Shown: positions 19,530 to 30,011 of the stretch, in pieces | How the letters are laid out: each line of letters begins with the position of its first letter | Numbering within the stretch: position 1 is the first letter of the stretch | Origin: Byssothecium circinans | Lineage: Eukaryota; Ascomycota; Dothideomycetes; Pleosporales; Massarinaceae | Reading direction: 5' to 3' | Length of the DNA stretch: 33,260 nucleotides | Assembly (NCBI GenBank): GCA_010015675.1 | Contig: ML976998.1 | Coordinates: 514,242-547,501, forward strand | Program-made: the position numbers and the translations under genes | Notes under the pieces: model-generated | What the model saw: the letters and a program-made list of their open reading frames with translations, nothing else | What the model was told of the DNA's origin: nothing | Database searches by the model: none

Positions 19530-21235
19530 CTACAACTTCGCACAATACTCAACAACCGGCACCTCCCCACCACTCCTATCTGGCAAATCCCTAAACGCAA
19601 CCTCTCTCGTCCTCGCCAAACTTTCCAACTCATCCAATCGATTTAGCGTCCCCTTCAAATGCTCTTCAAATCCATCTTCAGCACAAATTTCCTTAAACGC
19701 ATTCTGCATAGGTAGAGAATCCGCTCGAACCATGCCAAACCCGTCGATATGGAAGACATTCATCCGATCAAAGTCGTGCACGAAGTCCGCCCTCGTGATG
19801 ATTTGTCTCGCCTCATGCAATGGAATTTCCGGTAATTTTGACTCTTCCCCATCCTCTTCCCCTCCGGTTTCCTGTTTCCGTTCCCGTTCCCGCAGGACGA
19901 GGGCTCGAGCGAGTATTATAGCGGCAGCACAGAATTTCTGCTGTTCTTCAACATCATCATCCATGGTATCACCGAGGATCCAGCAATTGTTCAAGAACCA
20001 AGATTTTTCGCGGCGATTGATTTGCGCACAAGTGTCAAGCATATCGCGCGATTTAGCAACTTGATTGAGGAAGATGAGGCGGCCGCCTACTTTGGAAAAG
20101 ACGGCTTCAAGGGCGCTTTGGGGGACTTCTTCGTTGTGGAACCGTTGACGATAGCGCTTGAGAGCTTCAATCGCTGTAGATTTTGCAACGTCGCGGATGT
20201 GGACTATGTGCATATTTGTTGCGTGGGGTATCTAAGTCAGGTACGGAGTAAGTGAGGCTGCTGGAAGGGGGCATAGATTGGTGTGAACTAACCAATTTCT
20301 CCTGCGTCCAGTACTCATCACTAGTGAAAACTACCGTCGCTAATTCGTTGCCAGCCCAGATCTCAGCACGCTGTTGTAGAATCTCCAGCAGATCCCTTCC
20401 AGCATCGTCATCTCTGAATAAGTGGATGTTGTTGATCACCAGCAGGAGCGGTCTCCCTCTCGATTGTCTCAGTTTCAGCGCCACCTTTTCCATCTGATTC
20501 AATGCTCTCTCGATATCCAGCAATGGTGTACTGTCTCTCGGACCCCTGATACTGAACATGGCCCCAATATAGTCTTCGTGAAACTCGTAATCCAGTGCCT
20601 TGCCCAAGCGTATCCGGAAGACTTCAAGATCATTATGCGCCTCCATCATCGCAATACCGTCGCCATGTATCTTCCGCATAGCTTCGAGCAGTAAAGCACG
20701 TTTCCCCGTTCCTCTCTCGCCTATTATGAGGTAATATCTCCCTCTCGCCTTGCCACTCACGATATCATCCACCATAGCTTGCTCTGCGCGTGGGACCCAG
20801 TACTCTTTCTCCAACACCTCACCGAGCTTATCCGGCTGCGTGCCGAACGCGACCTTGCCGAGTGCGACGAGTTCGTTAGAGCTGTATCCCTTTGAGAAAG
20901 CATTCTCAATTTTATCTAGCACCTTCTTCTTATAGTACAAGCTGTACGCGTAACCACCCAGACCAAGGCCTAGGAGCGATATGAGAGCGACGGTGCTGCC
21001 TTCTAGAACACTCCGGGCAAACCTGGAGCGTTCTTGGTTTGAATTGTTGCTTGAGAGGTCCTGGGAGGGGTCTTTGGGATGAAGGGGGCCATGGTACGCG
21101 AAGGGAGGAATGCGATGGCGGGTCGAGTGTCTGCCGAGGGGAAGCACTATCCATCCTACTGAAGGTCAGCTTCTTGCCATTGGAAACTCTAGTGGGCGTC
21201 ATGCCTCGAGGAGCCCTGTGAAGTGAGCGTGGCAT
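19530..21235 (-). CDS. Membrane-anchored P-loop ATPase with C-terminal winged-helix domain, probably mitochondrial
   Basis: Fungal AAA-like protein of unknown precise role. The main exon (ending at 20293) and last exon (20231-19530) are joined by a 61-bp intron (GTTAGT...TAG), linking WTQEKL to IPHATNMHIVHIRDVAKS. The main frame has no ATG before its membrane segment. The best start is the ATG at 21235 in another frame, giving an Arg/Ser-rich start MPRSLHRAPRGMTPTRVSNG that looks like a mitochondrial presequence; a GTAGGA donor at 21159 with an acceptor ending at 21072, 21033 or 21003 would bring it into frame. A hydrophobic helix VALISLLGLGLGGYAYSLYY precedes the ATPase. Walker A is GERGTGKR; the Walker B position reads LLLVINNIHLF, with Asn where Asp is usual. 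The C-terminal half has LHEARQIITRADFVHDFDRM and MVRADSLPMQNAFKEIC, typical of the winged-helix tail in this family. About 490-520 aa. Confidence 0.85.
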
Positions 21236-21814
21236 CTCGGCTTAGCTTCAAAATATCTTTGGTGATCTCAAAGAGCTGGACACATGTCGTGGAGCTCCCG
21301 TGGGGATGTTAGCTAAGCGTTTTAGCTTGCTTGGGGCTGAACACCATGCCGGTTATCCGAGATGGTCATAATTGAGCATAGTTGAACATGAATAAATGCT
21401 GGATGTTGATGGTGCTGTGATGAAATTTGACACGTGAACGGGAAGGCGCAAATCCATGGACCCTGAATTTTAGCTTATTGTTAGCGTCTTTGTGCGAGCT
21501 GATATTGCCCTCGTCTTGGACGACGCGGAAACATCATCATTTTTGACCAGTACGTGCAAATGAATTTCCGAGATGACGCCCACGTCAACCTTGTTTTGTG
21601 AATAGTGAAGAGCTCAATGTTCTGGATCAGATTTCCACACTAGCCCAATCCAGTCTAGTCATCCCATCCATTACAGTGCGGGGATGCTCAAATGCTCCAG
21701 GGCTCTCCCGCACTCACGTGTCGGACACGATATAGTTATCAGACTGTGTAGTAAAAGGTTACAACACGAGCTCTCGTCCAAAACGGCCTTTCTCTTCTTA
21801 TATAACTCGCCGCC
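21236..21814. promoter_or_regulatory. Divergent promoter between ATPase and ferroportin-like genes
   Basis: About 580 bp separating two start codons on opposite strands. Visible elements: CACGTG E-boxes at 21431-21436 and 21715-21720, CCAAT at 21645-21649 (plus strand), and a GATA-type site at 21736-21744. The sequence just before the ferroportin ATG is TATATAACTCGCCGCC, a good start context. Motif matches are direct; function is inferred. Confidence 0.5.
21736..21744 (-). promoter_or_regulatory. GATA-type site resembling the fungal iron regulator (SreA) consensus
   Basis: On the minus strand the bases read GTCTGATAA, eight of nine matching the ATCWGATAA consensus reported for SreA-type iron-responsive GATA factors. 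It lies about 70 bp upstream of the ferroportin-like start codon. A single short match can occur by chance. Confidence 0.35.
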
Positions 21815-23363
21815 ATGAACGCCTCTTCGTCTTCAACGATACTGCCTCCGTCCGTACGACCAAACAATGACCAAGGAGACGACAGCACAAGCCTCCAAGA
21901 AGATGGACCAGCTTTATCAACAAGATCAGTACTCTTAAAACTATACGTCTCCCATACCCTCTCGACGTGGAATGCCCGCAGCTTCGAATTTGGTGCCGTC
22001 ATCTTCCTCGCGGCGATTTTCCCAGGAACACTTTTCTATGCTTCCTGCTACGCACTCTTCCGATCCGCAGCCGCAACCCTTTTCAGCTCCTACATCGGTC
22101 GTCAGGTCGACACACGTGAGCGTCTCTGGATCGTCCGTCAATCCATCATATACCAACGATGCTCCGTAGCATGCTCCTGCCTCATCCTTCTGATCCTTCT
22201 CAAGGCTACACAGAATAAAATCACGACCGTAGCATGCTTCTCTCTTTGCGTGGGTCTTGCCGGTATTGAAAAGCTGGCATTTATTGGAAACACAGTGTCC
22301 GTGGAAAGAGATTGGGCTATTCGTATTGCGGATAGCTTGAAGGTGCCGAGAGAAGATTTGAACAGTGGCATGAGGAGGATTGACTTGGTGTGTAAATTGA
22401 TTGCGCCGTTGTGTGTATCGCTTGTAGATGGATATTCGACAAAAGTCGCAATCTGGGTGGTATTCGGGCAGAATGCTCTCGGTGTTATCTTCGTAGGTGC
22501 ATACTTCCTTTTGCAACCTATCCGACTTCTAATCATCTCAGGAATACTTCGCTATCGCCCAAGTTTACAACGCCATCCCCTCACTCGCCTACCACAGAAC
22601 TACCACCTCCTCATCTCCAAACCAGACAACCTCTCCAGAATCCGATCGCAGCTTCCTCACCCCCTGGAAATCCTACATACACAACCCCGCCTTCTTGGCC
22701 TCCCTCTCGCTCTCCCTTCTCTACCTCACAGTCCTGTCCTTCGCCTCGCAAATGACAACCTACCTCCTCACCCTCTCCTACACCAGTCTCCAAATATCCA
22801 TCTTCCGCCTGGTTGCGGTTGCCGTTGAGCTAAGCGCAACATGTGCCGCCCCTCTACTCATCCGACGCATTGGCGCTGTACGTTCGGGCCTCTGGTTTGT
22901 CAACGAACAATTACTCTCCGTCGCCCTCACTCTTGCACTCTTTACTATAGTGAAAGGCGAAGGAAAGATTGCAGGTGCAGCGCTGGTAGCAGGCGTAACA
23001 TTTAGCCGCCTCGGTCTCTGGGGCTTCGATCTCTCCGTCCAATTCCTCGTCCAAGAGAACACCCCAGAGTTTACGCGAGGCATTTTCTCCGCTACCGAAG
23101 CGTCGCTCCAAAGCTTCTTCGAACTTCTTTCCTTCACATCCACCATGATATTCGCAAAACCTGAACAGTTCAAGTACCCAGTCTACATCAGCACCGGCGC
23201 CATCGCAGTCAGCGCAGCATGTTTCGCGGGATTTGTACGGCAGAAGCGTGGCCATCTTCTCCATACATCGAAATGTCTGGAACGGAAGGTGAAGGGGCGG
23301 TATGAGGTTTTGCCTACGATTGAAGAGGAGACAGAGATGGATGATTTTGCCGCTGCAACGTAG
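21815..23363 (+). CDS. Ferroportin / SLC40-family metal transporter
   Basis: Multi-pass transporter of the FPN1 family, whose animal and plant members export Fe2+ or related metals. Exons 21815-22492 and 22542-23363 with a 49-bp intron (GTAGGT donor, CTAATC branch region, CAG acceptor) give 499 aa and join ALGVIF to EYFAIAQVYNAIPSL. The start ATG has a good context and no earlier in-frame ATG. Family signatures: KLYVSHTLSTWNARSFEFG (42-60), VERDWAIRIA (163-172) and MRRIDLVCKLIAPL (186-199); about 11-12 hydrophobic segments; a hydrophilic Ser/Thr loop at about 245-275; and an acidic cytosolic tail. The residue equivalent to the first metal-site aspartate of human ferroportin (STWGDR) is Ala54 here (STWNAR), while the RRID aspartate (D190) is kept. 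It may therefore carry a different metal or mechanism. The membrane location (plasma or vacuolar) cannot be told. Confidence 0.93.
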
Positions 23364-25493
23364 TCATTGCGAAATAACTAATCTAAGAAATATTCACTCG
23401 ATCAGCCGAGGCTCCTTCTAGAGATAGTAATCCAACAAACAATATCAAATTAACAGTGATACTAATTCGAAGTCACCCAGACGCTTATCTCCGAGCGAAT
23501 CCCCCAGAGCCAACCCTTCCCTCCCACGTGCCTCCCCACGCCCCAGCTACACCTAAACCGTTCACCGAGCCAACCCCGACGAAAAAGTAATTCCATTACG
23601 TCATCCCGCCCCAATTCCAACCTCGGGTCGCGAGCAACGATTTCCTTTTTCCCCCTTACAGAGGCATTCGCGCCGCACACATGCGTAACAGACTCCCCAA
23701 TTAAAGCTCCACCACACCGGAAGCCGCACCCTCGGAAACACAACCGGCACCACATCACTCACCCCCACGTCGCACCGCCCTTGCGTGCGCGTGCGCAGCC
23801 GTCGCCATGGCCGTTGCCACAACGTTGCGTTCCGCCACCATCTAGGCACCGTGGCACAGCACAGGCACATGGCTATGGAGACTAGCAACGGGACAAAAAC
23901 GCGCGCAGCTTTCCATCTGTCATCCACGTGGCGACAGCACTGCGTTCTTGGTGGTACGCGCGCAGCGCGATGAACAGGTTACAGTACAAAAGCCCCGGAG
24001 AGATTATTACCAACCTAGCGATGTACGACCGACATGGCACCGCCGCCGGTTCGCGTCCCTCGGCGAGACCTGGCGTTTGCGGCGTGAGGTGCACAAGGAA
24101 AGTTTCCAAAGGCGATGGGATGATGCCAGGATGGATGTCCCAAAGAGGAAACATCTGGGACGTGTGTGGTGAGAAAGGGCCGATAGAAGCGTGGCATGCT
24201 TGCATGTACGTACCTTGGACCTTGGTATTACGGCCCCATGACGGCGTGAGAGGCGATGATGAATCGATGTCGTTGGGAGTCTGGCTTTCTGTCCGGCTGG
24301 GAACGATCGATATCACTGGATATGTTTGCGTTTCGGCAGGAGCAACATTACTGTAGGTACGCGTGGAATGGCAGTACAGAGACGGTCTGGTCTGGGGGGG
24401 CTCATATTACCCTTTGTGCCTTTGTGTGATTGGGAGACCTACCTTCCGGGGGAAGTACCACCGGTGGTAAATGTCGTGTGCATATGTAGTATACGATAAG
24501 CGAATAGCTGAACTGTATAGTTACATAGTTTCATGTCCAACACTCACTCATAGGCTAACGGTTCACCTGCCCGAGTCGGCGCACTTAAGTGTAAGGTTTG
24601 ACGTAGTGGCAGATGCAGGAAGTACGCAGCGATGATGTTGGAACTAAGATATACACACAGGGCAAGTCGACGGCCCGTTAGAGATTGGTAGGTTCGTCGA
24701 CGGCTGGAGACGACAGACGTTGCGGATGCGTGTTGGTGCTGATTGCTGATGCTGTGGCATGTTTTTTGGATTTTCTTGGAAGGTGAGAAACGCCTACTCG
24801 TAGCAATGGATGCTTCAACAGAAAGTATAAACGTATGAATTCTATCAAACTGCGTGGTATATAGACTATTGTCCATCTTCCGCCCCGTTCCAGCCATCAG
24901 ACACTGTTATTTTTATTCCACCGGCCCAGATCAGCTTTCCTCAATCAATAAAACAAAACAAAGAATAAGTCTCCAGGACAGCGCATAAGCATGCCTCGAA
25001 TGGAACCAACGATTGAAGGCTTTTTTTGGCCACCCTTGATTAAACACCAGAACCCAAGCAAAGACCGGAAAAATCCACAGAAGAGAGGAGATATGTACTG
25101 AGAACGACAAAATGTGAAAGAAAGATGACTAGCTGCTCAAACACCTCTCTAATGCACATCGAGTCGTCATACCAGCGCGCAACGCTGGTCAAAAAAGATG
25201 CGGCTTAAGAGATGTACACGAAGGGTATGTCCAAAGACTATGCAAAAACACATAACAGACTCAAATAACCAAACCCAAAGGATTCGGGTCTGGCTGAACT
25301 TGGTGGTAAGACAGACCTCCCAAACACCAAAGAGCGCCGAACCGAATGCAGAGGGTGTGATAGTCGTAACTTTTGTATGCCAGTACGCCAGATGAGAAGA
25401 AATCCGAGTCCAAATCTATGGTTGGGAAACAACGCCTAGCAGACGTGGGGTATCTTGGATGAGAAAATGCGCTAGATGCCGAGCAGGCCGCTT
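23364..25493. other. 2.1 kb spacer, no gene recognised
   Basis: Sits between the ferroportin-like 3' end and the Sfp1 3' end (convergent). ORFs here are short and overlap on both strands without family resemblance. The longest plus-strand frame (about 23928-24356) has no ATG at its start and ordinary-looking but unassignable composition. The part from about 24900 to 25490 is A-rich and should include the 3' UTR of Sfp1. Confidence 0.6.
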
Positions 25494-27355
25494 CTAGTTC
25501 ATGGAGAAGTCCATGCCGGACATGCCTGCGCCGGCAACGTTAGTGTTGACGTTCAGTCCTTGTAGCGAAGGCATCTGGTTGAATGCCAGTTCGGGGTTGC
25601 ACCTGGGCGCGTGCGTGCGGTGGTACTTGAGACCGTTGAGGTTCTTATAGCGTTTGCCGCACATCTCGCAACGATACGGCTTCTCCTTCTCCATGCCCAT
25701 GGTGCCGGGGTACGGTATCGACGTATTCGGGTCAACAATGGAGAAGGTGCCGTCATCATTCTCTTTGAGCTGCTGATTTTGATGGCCATGCTGTGCATAT
25801 GTTAGCGAGTGTCCTGTTACGGGGAAAGAGGGGACTAACCTGCTTGTGGTACTTGAGACCATTCTGGTTCTTGTAGGCCTTTTCGCAGCCAATGACTGGA
25901 CACCTAAAGGGCTTCACCTCTTCCGGGAAGGGGAATTGCGGTACATTGGCTCCGTTCATGAGCTGTTGCTGTTGCAGCCTCTTGGCGAGGTCACTCTGGT
26001 CGCCGTTGCCAAGCTGGTAGTTCTTGAGAGCAGCTTGCAGCTGTTGTTGACTGAGCCCGCCACCCTGCTTGCTGAAAAGACGCTTCCCGGGCTGGTCGAT
26101 CGTTCCGTCGAATCCAGCCATGCCGGCGCCAAAGGCAGTGTTACCGAAGCTCATATCCATGCCTTGCATACCCATCATCGGCTGGTTGAAGCCCATGAAG
26201 TCGGTGTCGAGTTCTGCGGGAGTACTGGGATGCGACGACTCGGGCGAGGTCAGGTTGTAGGTGTTTTGCATCGGCACAGTTCCGAGCGTAGGCGTGTTCA
26301 CGGACGAAACAGTCGGGTTGTTGGCAAGATTGAACTGCTGCGAGGCGGCTGGGGTGGTCGGGGTCGATGTTCGTAGGCCCTGGTGATTTTGCATTGTGTT
26401 GGCGAGGTTCACGTTCAATGGCTGGAGCTGGCTCTGGTTCTGGTTGAACTGGTTCTGCTGGTTAGAGAAGGGCGACGGTGTCTCTTCGATGGTGGCAAGG
26501 CCGTCTCCTACATCATCCATCTCCATATCTTCGAGCGAATCCATGTCTTGCACCGTGGACAAGTTCGTTCGGCTAAACCCATCCGACCCTACCCGCTGTG
26601 TCCGAGTTCCGCTGAAGGAGCCGGAGCGAGGCTGGAAGCCATGCTGTGTGTTCGTGGCGGGCTCGCCTTGTGCTTGCGTCTGGCCGGGTGTAATGGCTGT
26701 GTTCGGCGCGCCCGAAGTAGGCGGGAGGCCACCCTGGGCTGACTTTGAATTGCGCGAGGCCGGAGCGTCAGCGTGTACCTCCTCAAAGTGCTGGAGTACA
26801 TCGTGCAGGTTGGCAAGCGTCAGACCGCAGCATGTGAAGTCTCGCATGAAGTTTGCCTCCATCTTCGGGAGGTAGGACGACGAATGGAACGAGGGAGACT
26901 GGTTGTTGAAGGCTGCCGGTGACGTGCCGGTCATCATGCTGTCCACGGGTTAGCCATGCATTCATCCGAGTGCTGACAGGCTGTCGGGGCACTTACTCGT
27001 CGTGGAGCCATGAGTTGACGGACATGCCGCCCCAGCTGCCGTTCACAAAACTGCCCATGTTGTTGTTCGACTCGCGGCGCGGGCGGTCCATGGAGATGGG
27101 GCGGGCGCCGCTGCCGTAGAAGGAGCCGCCCAGGCCATTGCTGAAGGAGTCGCGATGGGCACCCAGGCTGGGGCGCGCAAAGTCGGTGCTAGAGGCATTC
27201 GGCGCGGGCTGGCCGGACGTGTGGTGGTTATTGATGTCGCGTGCTTGGCTGGCCTGGCGCAGAGCAGAGGTGAGGTTGGAGGTTTGGTTCTGTGGGGAAT
27301 TGGAGCCGAAGCGCGGGGGGGTCGCAATGTCGATAGGCGAGGCTGCCTGTGCCAT
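25494..27355 (-). CDS. SFP1: Sfp1-type split zinc-finger transcriptional regulator
   Basis: C2H2 regulator; yeast Sfp1 controls ribosomal protein and ribosome-biogenesis genes in response to nutrients and stress. Exons 27355-26997, 26938-25840 and 25790-25494, introns 58 and 49 bp, 584 aa. The start ATG at 27355 (MAQAASPIDIATPPRFGSNS) is the first in frame. An N-terminal finger, FTCCGLTL with C156/C157 and H170/H175 (VLQHFEEVH), precedes a long Gln/Asn/Met-rich middle region. Two C-terminal fingers follow: FRCPVIGCEKAYKNQNGLKY (C466, C471, H484, then H487/H489) and YRCEMCGKRYKNLNGLKYHR (C527, C530, H543, H546). The second intron cuts the first of these two fingers exactly before HGH, and its removal is needed to complete it. 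The widely separated fingers are the family's signature. Polar Gln/Asn tracts suggest activation or condensate-prone regions. Confidence 0.94.
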
Positions 27356-30011
27356 GTCTCGCAATACGCTGTGCGTTGGCGGACCGTTGGCGTTGGCGTC
27401 GGTGTCGGTGTCGGTGTAGCTGTCTCGGTCTGAGAAGAGCGGGAAGTTGCAGTCGCCCGCGTCTTCGAAGAGTAGGTCGGGCTCGGGCACAGGCACGGGT
27501 GGTGCACGCCGAGACAGAGACGCGCCAAGCTCGTGCGGTTTGCGATGCCAGGCGAGCGGAAGGACGAGCGAGCGCGAGTGGTCCTTGTTCGTGCGCCCAA
27601 ACGGTGGTGGTGGTGATGCGGGTGGCTCTACGGGGGTGCTGATGGGCGTGGTCTCTGCTGTCGATTCGCGCCCTCGGTCGCTGGCGAAGGGCGAGTGGCA
27701 GAGAGGCGGCGGCGATGTCTCCTGGAAATCCAGCTTCGCGGTCGCGGAGAAAATGAAGAGTGGGGTGGTGTATGACTGTAGCGCTTGCGTGGTCTGGGGC
27801 GTCGGAAGTGGGTCCGGATGAGTGAGAATGAAGATGAGAATGAGGATGCGAATGAGCAACGGCAGGCACAGGGACAGGCACGCTGATGACTCGGCGTTGG
27901 ATGTGTACGGAGCAGTTGCTGCTGGTGAAGGTGGGGAGAAGTCAAAAGGGTGCTTCACAGTACGGAGGAGAGATGCAATAGTCGCTAGGGCCGCGGGCGG
28001 GACAGGATAAATATATAAGGACGTGAGCGAAGCGGTGACGGACGGCTTGCGGCTTGTGCTCTGCCGAATCAGCGTAGACTTGGACTGGCGACGATGCGGA
28101 CTGGATGCGGACTGGATGCGCTACTTGGCCGCCTGGGATGAACAAACCATGTACTGTATCTAGTGCTGGTAGGACCGTGGACGGGGAGGCGATCGGCGAA
28201 GTGACAAGGCTGTAAGAAGACAGGTATTATGAAGGCGAAGGCGAGGGCGAAGAAGATGTGAGGCTCCAATATCTATAAAGGATGACTGTTTGTACCGCGG
28301 CCCCAGTTGACAGGCCTCTCCTCGTTGGTCGGCTTCATCGGCAGTCAGAAGTCTCAAGTGCTCTAATATTAATGCCAACTCACACTCACCCCTACCTACC
28401 TACTCCGTATTGTACTGTCCTGGTACAGTACGAGTACTTACTGCTGGTTGATTATCGGAGGTTACTATTGACTGTGCCTGCGCGCCCAACGTCACCACCC
28501 CTGTCTCCCCCCATTCATCATGGCCAATTCAACGCCCCGTTCCCTCCCCATTCGGACCTGCTGCCGTCTCCAACAGGGCCGAGTTGACGTCAAAAGCCGG
28601 TCGTTCAACGTTGGTAGTCTGGAATGCCCAGCTAAAAAGCACGTGGTAAACACCAAGTACCTAGGTATGTACCAGGACATGTGCTGCCAGGTGGGCACCA
28701 CGGAGAAAGCCCCAGGTCCTCCGTACTGTATGTTTCGTAGCTCGTTCCAGCTTCCTCACCTGACAGCTCTCGCCGAAGCCGGCAAGTGCCGTCGAGCACA
28801 CTTGGTTTCATGTCATTGATAATTGATTCATGATTCATGAATCTGATTCATCCAGCCGCTGCAAACGCTCACCGGGGAGGCAGAGCCTCAACGCCAAGCC
28901 CAAGCCTCTCTCGAGTCCATACACAATACATACTGCCACTGTACAGTACTGTACAGTACATACCTGGACTCGACTAGAGCGCGACAGCCAACACCCTCGT
29001 GACCTTTCCGATCACCGGAGCCATCTGAACCGCTGCACTGGTCCAATCAAGATCTAGCCATCCTTGTATGATTTACATTTTATTACGGGAGTTTGCCTGA
29101 TTGGTGCTTAATTCCCAAATTACAGGACCCTGCATATTATGCCCATCCACACGCCTGAACCGACGCTCGATATTCTGCTGTACATTAACATTGAAGAGAT
29201 ACCGAGGCCAAGTGTTATAACATTGCAAGCAGAAGACGACATTGAATTCCAAGCTATACTCGGATAACATCGGCCAGTCCCCAGTTCTCGAGGCTCAAGG
29301 CTGCCTGCCAAGGCCTCTGCCGACCCTACCCGAGCCATATCCGACGAGGGTGGCGTCCAGATGTCGGCTCTTCCGTTTGCACGTGACTACAAGGCTCGTG
29401 CGCGGCCTTCGTTGGCATCGTGGATACAACCCTCCCACGCGATTCAAATAATTCGCCGCACACCGAAAAACTTCAGCTCATATTTGCCCACACCTAATGA
29501 TACCCTTTTAACCTCTTCCTACTCCTATGTTAAAGAGCAGGCCTAGCTTTACAATTCTATGTTTTGTTAAAGTTAAAGGAGAGTGATTAACGTGTTAGTT
29601 ATTGTAGGTGGTCTTTGGTGAGAGAGTATTATGTGTGCGGGGAATTCTTTCAACCGCGTGCCTCCAAACATCAGGACCTGTCCGCAACCAGAGGTAGAAA
29701 AGGAGCTTCGGTTTTCAAACCCCGCACTGAGCTCACAGTCCTTTGTCTTATGAGGTCACTTCGAGTCTATCTCGATAAAGGCACGGTCAATCATGTGCCG
29801 GGCCCGTCTTTGTCCAACAGCGAAGGTGTAGCCGCAAGCAGCAGTATAAGGATACTTATATCACTATAAAAAAACATGTACTTCAAGGTAGTGTATGGGT
29901 TCTTTCCTGATACCACCTCGACCTGCCTCTTTCGTACATCAACTCTCCATCCATCTCTATATCGTCTACTACTGTGTATTCAATCTCAGAAGCTGATTCT
30001 ATTCCTACACC
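27356..30011. other. 2.7 kb intergenic stretch with Sfp1 leader and palindromes
   Basis: The left 600 bp (27356-27958) are probably Sfp1 leader. They stay open in the Sfp1 frame without an ATG and contain a hexanucleotide GTCGGT/GTTGGC run at about 27381-27418. A TATA-like ATAAATATATAAGG lies near 28007-28020. Further right are palindromic GTACTGT/ACAGTAC sequences (28412-28431 and 28938-28957). The last part, to 30011, is promoter of the following kinase gene. No convincing gene; a Cys-containing 99-codon plus-strand ORF at 28520 is unassigned. Confidence 0.55.
28938..28957. repeat. 20-bp perfect palindrome ACTGTACAGTACTGTACAGT
   Basis: The 20 bases equal their own reverse complement and consist of two tandem CTGTACAG palindromes. 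A related stem-loop, GTACTGT-6 nt-ACAGTAC, lies about 520 bp to the left at 28412-28431. Such sequence could bind a dimeric regulator or fold as a hairpin; no factor is assigned. Confidence 0.8.

Noticed and set aside
23928..24356. 142-codon plus-strand ORF after the ferroportin gene
   Set aside because: No ATG at its beginning, overlaps a frame of equal length on the other strand, and has no motif.
28520..28819. 99-codon ATG ORF with eight cysteines, considered as a small secreted protein
   Set aside because: No signal peptide, irregular cysteine spacing, and location in promoter-like spacer DNA with palindromes.
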